Assembly (NCBI GenBank): GCA_017452565.1
Contig: JAFTMF010000011.1
Location: 1-11,150 of the forward strand
DNA: 11,150 nucleotides
Direction of reading: 5' to 3'
Origin: Clostridia bacterium
GTDB lineage: Bacteria > Bacillota > Clostridia > Oscillospirales > CAG-272
The notes beneath the pieces were generated by a model. The model searched no databases and had not been told where the DNA came from. It worked only from the letters and a program-made list of their open reading frames with translations. A program made the position numbers and the translations under genes. The first letter of the stretch is position 1. Each line of letters begins with the position of its first letter. Positions 6,308 to 11,150 of this stretch are shown in pieces.

Positions 6308-6341
6308 AAAGGATGCGGCATTCTGCCGCCACTAAATAGAT
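6308..6341 (+). promoter_or_regulatory. era ribosome binding site separated from start by a hairpin
   Basis: The only good Shine-Dalgarno sequence before era is AAAGGA at 6308-6313, 28 nt from the ATG at 6342, which is too far for normal use. Between them is a perfect 6-bp hairpin GCGGCA-TTC-TGCCGC (6315-6329). Folding it leaves about 13 nt of effective spacing. An 8-codon reading frame ATG...TAG (6313-6339) also occupies the gap, but its ATG overlaps the Shine-Dalgarno site. No upstream in-frame start exists because TAA is in frame at 6333. Confidence 0.5.
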
Positions 6342-7229
6342 ATGCAAAAAACAGGATTTCTGGCCATTGTAGGCAGACCGAACGTAGGCAAATCCACCCT
6401 GCTCAACGCTCTGCTGGGCGAAAAGGTGGCCATTGTCTCTAAGAAACCCCAAACCACCCGTACCCGTATCACCGGCATCCTCACCGAGGGCGAGAATCAG
6501 TTCGTCTTTTTGGATACCCCCGGTATGCACTCTCCCAAAACCCGTTTGGGCAGCGTGATGGTGAAGGCGGTGAGCACCGCCCTTGCCGACGTGGATGCGG
6601 CCATCCTCGTTGCCGATGCCTCCCGTGCTCCCGGCGACGTGGAGAAGCAGCTGATCCGCCGCTTTGAGCAGGATGGAATCCCTGCCATTCTCGTACTGAA
6701 CAAAACCGACCTCTCCAACGCCCTCAAGGTAGGCGAGGTCATCACCGCATACGCTGAGCTCTTCGATTTCGCCTCCGTCGTGCCGATTTGCGCACTGAAG
6801 GAAGACGGCGTGAGCATCGTGAAAGCCGAAGCCCAAAAGCTCCTGAAGGAAGGCGAGTGGATCTTCGACGAGGATGCCCTCACCGACCAGCCCGAGCGTC
6901 AGATCGCCGCTGAAATCATTCGTGAAAAGATCCTCCGTCTGATGGACAACGAGATCCCCCACGGCACCGCCGTTGTGATCGAGGAATTCAAGGAAGAGGG
7001 CAAGATGATCCGCATCCGTGCCGAAATCTTCTGCGAAAGAGAAGCCCACAAGCGGATGCTCATCGGAAACGGCGGCTCGATGCTGAAAAAGATCGGCTCC
7101 TACGCCCGTGAGGATATGGAGAGCTTCTTTGGCGTGAAAGTTTTCCTGGATCTTTGGGTAAAGGTCAAGGAAAACTGGCGAGACAGCGATTTCATCATCC
7201 GCGATTTCGGATTCAAGAATCAGGACTAA
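6342..7229 (+). CDS. era: GTPase Era
   Basis: This 295-residue protein is the Era GTPase, which binds the 16S rRNA 3' end and acts in small-subunit assembly. The N-terminal GTPase domain is complete: P-loop GRPNVGKS at 11-18, G3 DTPG at 58-61 and G4 NKTD at 120-123. The QTTRTRITGI switch region follows the P-loop. The C-terminal KH domain is present, with the GNGG loop at 242-245 and the ending FLDLWVKVKENWRDS typical of Era. The length is normal. The start is fixed by an in-frame stop at 6333 and by alignment of the N-terminus with the family. It has its own promoter and precedes recO by 45 nt, probably in one operon. Working near YbeY in rRNA maturation fits its neighbours. Confidence 0.98.
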   Translation: MQKTGFLAIVGRPNVGKSTLLNALLGEKVAIVSKKPQTTRTRITGILTEGENQFVFLDTPGMHSPKTRLGSVMVKAVSTALADVDAAILVADASRAPGDVEKQLIRRFEQDGIPAILVLNKTDLSNALKVGEVITAYAELFDFASVVPICALKEDGVSIVKAEAQKLLKEGEWIFDEDALTDQPERQIAAEIIREKILRLMDNEIPHGTAVVIEEFKEEGKMIRIRAEIFCEREAHKRMLIGNGGSMLKKIGSYAREDMESFFGVKVFLDLWVKVKENWRDSDFIIRDFGFKNQD

Positions 7230-7274
7230 CATTGTGATTATAAACGGGACGAGATAAGAAAGGGAGTGAGCCGT

Positions 7275-8027
7275 ATGCCAAGTCAGGAGAACATCAAAGG
7301 GATCGTTTTGCGAGTGGTTCCCACCGGCGACGGCAACAATCTTCTTACCGTTCTCACCGGCAGTCGGGGCAAGATCACCCTCTCTGCCCCCGGTAGCCGA
7401 TCGGTGTCCTCTCAGCGCCACGCTATGTGTCAGCCCTTTGCTTACGGCGAGCTGTTTATCTCCCAGCGTAAGGGGGATCGGTGGTATCTGAAAGAAGGCG
7501 TGCCCGAGGAAATTTTTTATCCTCTGCGGGAGGATCTGAGCCGTTTCGCATTGGCAGGCTACATTGCCGACGTGACCCTGCAGGTCGCCACCGAGGAAGA
7601 GGAGCAGGAAGATCTCTTGCGGCTTGTGCTCAACACTCTCTACGTTCTGTGCTACCGTGACAAGCCGATCTGGTTTGTGAAGGCGGTGTTCGAATGGCGG
7701 CTGGCAGCGATTTTGGGCTTCGAGCCCGATCTGTTTGCCTGCATGGAGTGCGGCAAAACCGAGCCGCCCTTCGCCTTCGTCCTCTCGGAAGGACAGTTGA
7801 TCTGCGCCGAGTGTATGATGAAGGAAGGTGCGCCCCCCGCGCACCCGCTGGACGTTACCCTTCCCCTACTCCGCTCGCTACTCAGAGTGCCGCTCCAGAA
7901 GCTCTACTCTTTTGAGGCCGACGAGGGGATGCAAGGCGAGTTGTCCTCCCTTTGCGAAAAGCACCTGCTGACCCATTTGGAATATACGCCCTCTACACTG
8001 CGGTTTTATAAATCGGTGGTGGAGTAA
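7275..8027 (+). CDS. recO: DNA repair protein RecO
   Basis: RecO binds single-stranded DNA and SSB and, with RecR and RecF, loads RecA at gaps. The 250-residue protein has the N-terminal OB-fold (KGIVLRVVPTGDGNNLLTVL then GKITLSAPGSR). Its C-terminal helical domain carries a four-cysteine zinc finger: C156-x2-C159 and C177-x2-C180. This zinc-binding form is common in Bacillota. I chose the ATG at 7275 because AAAGGGAG lies nine bases upstream. The in-frame GTG at 7266 touches that site and would add three residues. It follows era, as in many Bacillota, and is followed 21 nt later by a methyltransferase. Confidence 0.94.
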   Translation: MPSQENIKGIVLRVVPTGDGNNLLTVLTGSRGKITLSAPGSRSVSSQRHAMCQPFAYGELFISQRKGDRWYLKEGVPEEIFYPLREDLSRFALAGYIADVTLQVATEEEEQEDLLRLVLNTLYVLCYRDKPIWFVKAVFEWRLAAILGFEPDLFACMECGKTEPPFAFVLSEGQLICAECMMKEGAPPAHPLDVTLPLLRSLLRVPLQKLYSFEADEGMQGELSSLCEKHLLTHLEYTPSTLRFYKSVVE

Positions 8028-8048
8028 TTCCTTAACAAGGTATCTGCT

Positions 8049-8921
8049 ATGAATGTGATTTGGTCGAAATATGTGCAAGGAATCGGCACGCTATATCTCT
8101 CCCGCAAACTACGATTTGACGATCGTTTTGCCTCCCAATACAAGGTTGCGTTTGACTTAGATGAAACCAAGCCTCTACGCATTTTAGAAATCGGATGCGG
8201 CCCCGGTGCACTGTCCGGCGCACTTCGCCGTTGGTATCCGAATGCCGAGGTCATCGGGCTGGATCGGGATAGCGAATTTATTCAATTTGCCCAAGCAAGC
8301 GAGAACGGCGTTACCTTTTTGGAGGGTGACGCTACTGCTCTTCCCTTTGCTGACAACACTTTTGACGTGACAATTTCCAACACGGTGAGCGAGCATATCG
8401 AGCCCTCTCGTTTTTACGGCGAACAGTACCGTGTGTTGAAACCGGGCGGCGTTTGTTTGGTGCTTTCCTCCCGAAAAGGGATTCACCTTACCCCCGATTG
8501 CCTGCTGCCCGATGAATTTGAACAGCAGTTTTGGCAAAAGGTATCACAGCTGGACGATTCTATGGAGAAATATGCCGTCTGCAAATATCCTATGAGCGAA
8601 GCGGAGCTCCCGCTTGCTATGAAGCAATACGGTTTTCAAGAGATCCGTACCGGGTACGCCACCGTGGATCTAACCCCCGACGATCCCAAGTATCCTTCTG
8701 AGATGGCGCGCGCAATGATTAACGCCAATCGACAAAACGCATTAGAAGCGATCGACTCGGTTACTGCAACGTTAGCCGATCATTTTTCCATAGCCGAAAC
8801 CGACGAGATGCGCAGAAGGGTCAATGCCAAATATGATACTCGCATCGCTCTGTACGATCAGGGTGAACTGCTGTGGGACACTACCGTGTCTATCATCATG
8901 ATTGTGCGCGGAACAAAATAA
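8049..8921 (+). CDS. Class I SAM-dependent methyltransferase
   Basis: This 290-residue protein has a Rossmann-fold methyltransferase domain. Motif I EIGCGPG is at 47-53, acidic D72 (GLDRD) ends strand 2, and GDA sits at 93-95. The family-typical LKPGG turn lies at 130-134 and FDVTISNTVSEHI at 105-117. The first 40 residues and the C-terminal 130 residues are less conserved and probably define the substrate, which I cannot name. The pattern resembles the UbiE/Methyltransf_11 group. An AAGG lies eight bases before the ATG. Codon choice uses more TTT, ATT and TTG than recO or mutS2, and G+C is slightly lower. That, with its position between recO and mutS2, hints at later insertion. The N-terminus has no signal peptide or membrane helix. 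Confidence 0.85.
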   Translation: MNVIWSKYVQGIGTLYLSRKLRFDDRFASQYKVAFDLDETKPLRILEIGCGPGALSGALRRWYPNAEVIGLDRDSEFIQFAQASENGVTFLEGDATALPFADNTFDVTISNTVSEHIEPSRFYGEQYRVLKPGGVCLVLSSRKGIHLTPDCLLPDEFEQQFWQKVSQLDDSMEKYAVCKYPMSEAELPLAMKQYGFQEIRTGYATVDLTPDDPKYPSEMARAMINANRQNALEAIDSVTATLADHFSIAETDEMRRRVNAKYDTRIALYDQGELLWDTTVSIIMIVRGTK

Positions 8922-8948
8922 TCACCTCAGCGACAAGATTGGGTCGCC

Positions 8949-9025
8949 TTTATAAAAGTTTTTGAAGATTGTCAAGGAACTTTTTCCAAAAAGTTCCTTG
9001 ACCGGAGCTCGAGGCAGAGCCTCGA
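8949..9025 (+). repeat. Structured 77-nt repeat, copy B (two hairpins) before mutS2
   Basis: This is the second copy of the element at 4537-4613, aligned without gaps. Hairpin 1 (8972-9001) is a perfect 14-bp stem with loop CC. Hairpin 2 (9009-9025) is a perfect 7-bp stem TCGAGGC/GCCTCGA with loop AGA. Three base pairs in hairpin 1 and two in hairpin 2 differ from copy A on both strands of the stem and keep pairing. It lies 27 nt after the methyltransferase stop and ends 14 nt before the mutS2 ATG. A weak upstream hairpin GCGAC/GTCGC sits near 8930-8947. Confidence 0.85.
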
Positions 9026-9039
9026 ATTAGATTAATTCT

Positions 9040-11150
9040 ATGAAAGATTATACGAAAGCATTAAAAACACTGGAATATGATAAGATTCTGTCTCTGCTGG
9101 CAGAGTGTGCGCAGACTACGGGTGCACGGGAGATGGCATTGATTGCCACCCCCGAGGATGATCCCGTCAGAGTCGCCAGACTCCAGCAGGAGACTGCCGA
9201 TGCAAAGTCGCTGACCGAGCATCACGGCACTCCCTCCTTCGGTATGGTGAAGGACATCTCGGACAGCGTGGAGCGAGCGGGCAAGGGCGCAATGCTCACC
9301 CCCAGAGAACTGCTGGACGTTGCCGATCTCCTGTCCTCCGCCTCTTCTATGCACGCTTATTCCACCCGCAGAGACATTCGGATGGGCGTGCTGGCCGAGC
9401 GGTTTACCCGCATCTATCCCAATCAACCGCTGGAAAGAGAGATCCGCTGTTGCATCCTCACCGAAGATACCATCTCGGACGATGCTTCCCCCAAGCTGTC
9501 CGATATTCGCCGATCCATCCGCAATACCAACTCCCGTATCCGTGATACGCTGCAGAGATTCATCTCCTCGGAGAGCCACAACAAGTACCTGCAGGACAAT
9601 CTGGTAACCATCCGTCAGGGGCGCTACGTAATCCCGGTGAAGACCGAGCACAAGAACGAGGTCAAAGGCTTGGTGCACGATACCTCCTCCTCGGGTGCAA
9701 CCCTCTTCATCGAGCCGATGGCGGTGGTGGAAGCCAACAACGAGCTCCGTGAGCTGGAATCGGCAGAAAAGAAAGAGATCGAGCGCATCCTCTACGCCCT
9801 TTCCGGGCAGGCCGCCGACTTCGGCAATGCGCTGATCCATAACTACCGCACCATCAACGAGATCGCCTATATCTTCGCCCGTGCGGAGCTGTCCTATCGG
9901 ATGCGGGCTACCGCTCCCATCCTTTCCGAGGACGGCGTGATCGATCTGAAAGCCGCTCGCCATCCCCTGCTCCGCTCTGCTAAGATCGTGCCCATCGACA
10001 TCCGTTTGGGCGGTGAATTTGATACGCTGGTCATCACCGGTCCCAATACCGGCGGTAAGACAGTTTCGCAGAAAACACTGGGTCTGTTCACTCTGATGGC
10101 ACAGACCGGTTTGCAGATTCCTGCCGCCGACGAGTCGAAGCTCCGCATTTTCTCCTCTGTTCACGCAGACATCGGCGACGAGCAGTCCATCGAGCAGTCG
10201 CTGTCCACCTTCTCTGCCCATATGACCCACATCGTCTCCATTTTAGAGCGTTGCGATGCCAATTCTCTGGTACTCTTCGACGAGCTTTGCTCGGGTACCG
10301 ACCCCACAGAGGGTGCGGCACTGGCCGTTGCCATCGTGGAAGAGGTGCGGAAGAAGGGTGCGCTTTGTGCCGCCACCACCCACTACAGCGAGATGAAGGT
10401 CTATGCACTGGAAACCGAGGGCGTGTGCAATGCCGCCTGCGAGTTCGACGTGACTACTCTTGCTCCTACCTATCGTCTCATTTTGGGTGCGCCCGGTAAG
10501 TCCAATGCATTTGCCATCTCCACCCGTTTGGGGCTGGACAACGCTATCATCCGCCGTGCATCGCTGTTTATTGATGCCGACTCCAAGCGATTCGAGCGTG
10601 TCATCGAAAAGCTGGAGGAAAACCGCATCGAGACCGAGCGCAAGCTCACCGAGGCAGAAGAGCTCCGTGCATCTTACGAGGCGCTGCTGAAGGAGACCGA
10701 AGAAAAGCTCCAAAAGAAGGTCGCCGAGGCCGAAAAGGAGCGGGATCGTGCCACCGAGCAGGCGCGCCGTATCATCGAAAGCGCAAGAGCTACCAGCGAT
10801 TACGTGATGGCTGAGCTGGAAAAGGCAAAGAAAGCAAAAGAATCCGCCGAGTTTGCGCAGAAGATGGAGGAAGCACGAAGCAATATCCGCCGCACGATGC
10901 GGGAGTCCTCCGAGGCGGTGAACCCGGTGATTACTCGCTCTGCCGAGGATTACGTTCTTCCCCGTCCGCTGAAGAAGGGGGACGAGGTAGTGATCGTCAG
11001 CCTGAATCAGAAGGGCGTGGTGATGTCGCTGGCCGACAAGCAGGGCCTATACACCATCAAGGCAGGCATTTTGCAGACCCGTGTCCCCGAGTCCGATCTG
11101 ATGCTGGCAGAGGATGCTCTTCCCACCAACTCCAAGAAAGAGAAAAAACG
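9040..11150 (+). CDS. mutS2: Endonuclease MutS2 (partial, C-terminus outside window)
   Basis: The frame is open from ATG 9040 to the right edge, giving about 703 codons. The N-terminus (KALKTLEYDKILSLLAECAQT) matches the MutS2 core start. The ATPase domain is intact: Walker A GPNTGGKT at 334-341 and Walker B LVLFDE at 410-415, followed by LCSGTDPTEGAA. A long coiled coil rich in E, K and R spans about 505-620. A beta-rich KOW-like region follows, with GDEVVIVSLNQKGVV near 647-661. The C-terminal Smr nuclease domain (family length about 780-790) must lie beyond the window. In Bacillus MutS2 is linked to splitting collided ribosomes; in Helicobacter it suppresses recombination. No clear Shine-Dalgarno sequence precedes the ATG (AATTAGATTAATTCT), directly after repeat B. 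Confidence 0.96.
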   Translation, partial: MKDYTKALKTLEYDKILSLLAECAQTTGAREMALIATPEDDPVRVARLQQETADAKSLTEHHGTPSFGMVKDISDSVERAGKGAMLTPRELLDVADLLSSASSMHAYSTRRDIRMGVLAERFTRIYPNQPLEREIRCCILTEDTISDDASPKLSDIRRSIRNTNSRIRDTLQRFISSESHNKYLQDNLVTIRQGRYVIPVKTEHKNEVKGLVHDTSSSGATLFIEPMAVVEANNELRELESAEKKEIERILYALSGQAADFGNALIHNYRTINEIAYIFARAELSYRMRATAPILSEDGVIDLKAARHPLLRSAKIVPIDIRLGGEFDTLVITGPNTGGKTVSQKTLGLFTLMAQTGLQIPAADESKLRIFSSVHADIGDEQSIEQSLSTFSAHMTHIVSILERCDANSLVLFDELCSGTDPTEGAALAVAIVEEVRKKGALCAATTHYSEMKVYALETEGVCNAACEFDVTTLAPTYRLILGAPGKSNAFAISTRLGLDNAIIRRASLFIDADSKRFERVIEKLEENRIETERKLTEAEELRASYEALLKETEEKLQKKVAEAEKERDRATEQARRIIESARATSDYVMAELEKAKKAKESAEFAQKMEEARSNIRRTMRESSEAVNPVITRSAEDYVLPRPLKKGDEVVIVSLNQKGVVMSLADKQGLYTIKAGILQTRVPESDLMLAEDALPTNSKKEKK

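Noticed and set aside
6282..7844. 520-codon open frame on the minus strand across era and recO
   Set aside because: It is antisense to two well-identified genes, spans their junction and shows no domain pattern. It results from the GC-biased codon use of era and recO.
9061..10230. 389-codon open frame on the minus strand within mutS2
   Set aside because: It is antisense to the conserved MutS2 core and ATPase domain and shows no recognisable motif.

Overview
The window looks like chromosomal DNA from a spore-forming member of the Clostridia (Bacillota), plausibly a gut Oscillospiraceae-type lineage. The reasons are the gene content (sporulation genes yqfC, yqfD and a ylbJ/spoVV homologue next to phoH-ybeY-era-recO and mutS2), strong Shine-Dalgarno sites, good sigma-A-type promoters and TTG starts. 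The taxonomic placement is inference from gene order and style; no rRNA gene is present. Most genes are moderately GC-rich, but the left edge is clearly more AT-rich (positions 61-120 count 22/60 G+C, against 33/60 for 7441-7500 in recO).

Layout. Positions 1-3027 are on the minus strand. Reading leftwards, there is a YlbJ/SpoVV-like sporulation membrane protein (2044-3027), a near-consensus promoter directly after its stop (2012-2040), a fused HAD-phosphatase/patatin-phospholipase protein (470-1960), and the first 149 codons of a two-helix membrane protein with a TTG start that runs off the left edge (1-447). From 3115 rightwards everything is on the plus strand: yqfC and yqfD (overlapping), phoH, ybeY (1-nt gap), a repeat-rich gap of 236 nt, era with its own promoter, recO, a small class I methyltransferase, and mutS2, which runs off the right edge.

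Functionally the plus-strand block is the Bacillota phoH-ybeY-era-recO neighbourhood. Its themes are mother-cell sporulation (yqfCD, with ylbJ divergent), 16S rRNA and small-subunit maturation (PhoH, YbeY, Era), and DNA repair or ribosome rescue (RecO, MutS2). Compared with the Bacillus order, pgpH (yqfF), dgkA and cdd are missing. A palindrome-rich spacer occupies the dgkA-cdd position, and a methyltransferase lies between recO and mutS2.

The most unusual signal is a pair of 77-nt structured repeats (4537-4613 and 8949-9025). They align without gaps at 60/77 identity, and each forms two consecutive hairpins. Five base pairs have changed on both sides of the stem, which indicates selection on, or spread of, a folded element. 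Each copy ends 14-15 nt before the start codon of the next gene (phoH, mutS2). I recognise no named RNA family for it. No tRNA, rRNA, CRISPR array, transposase or phage gene is visible.
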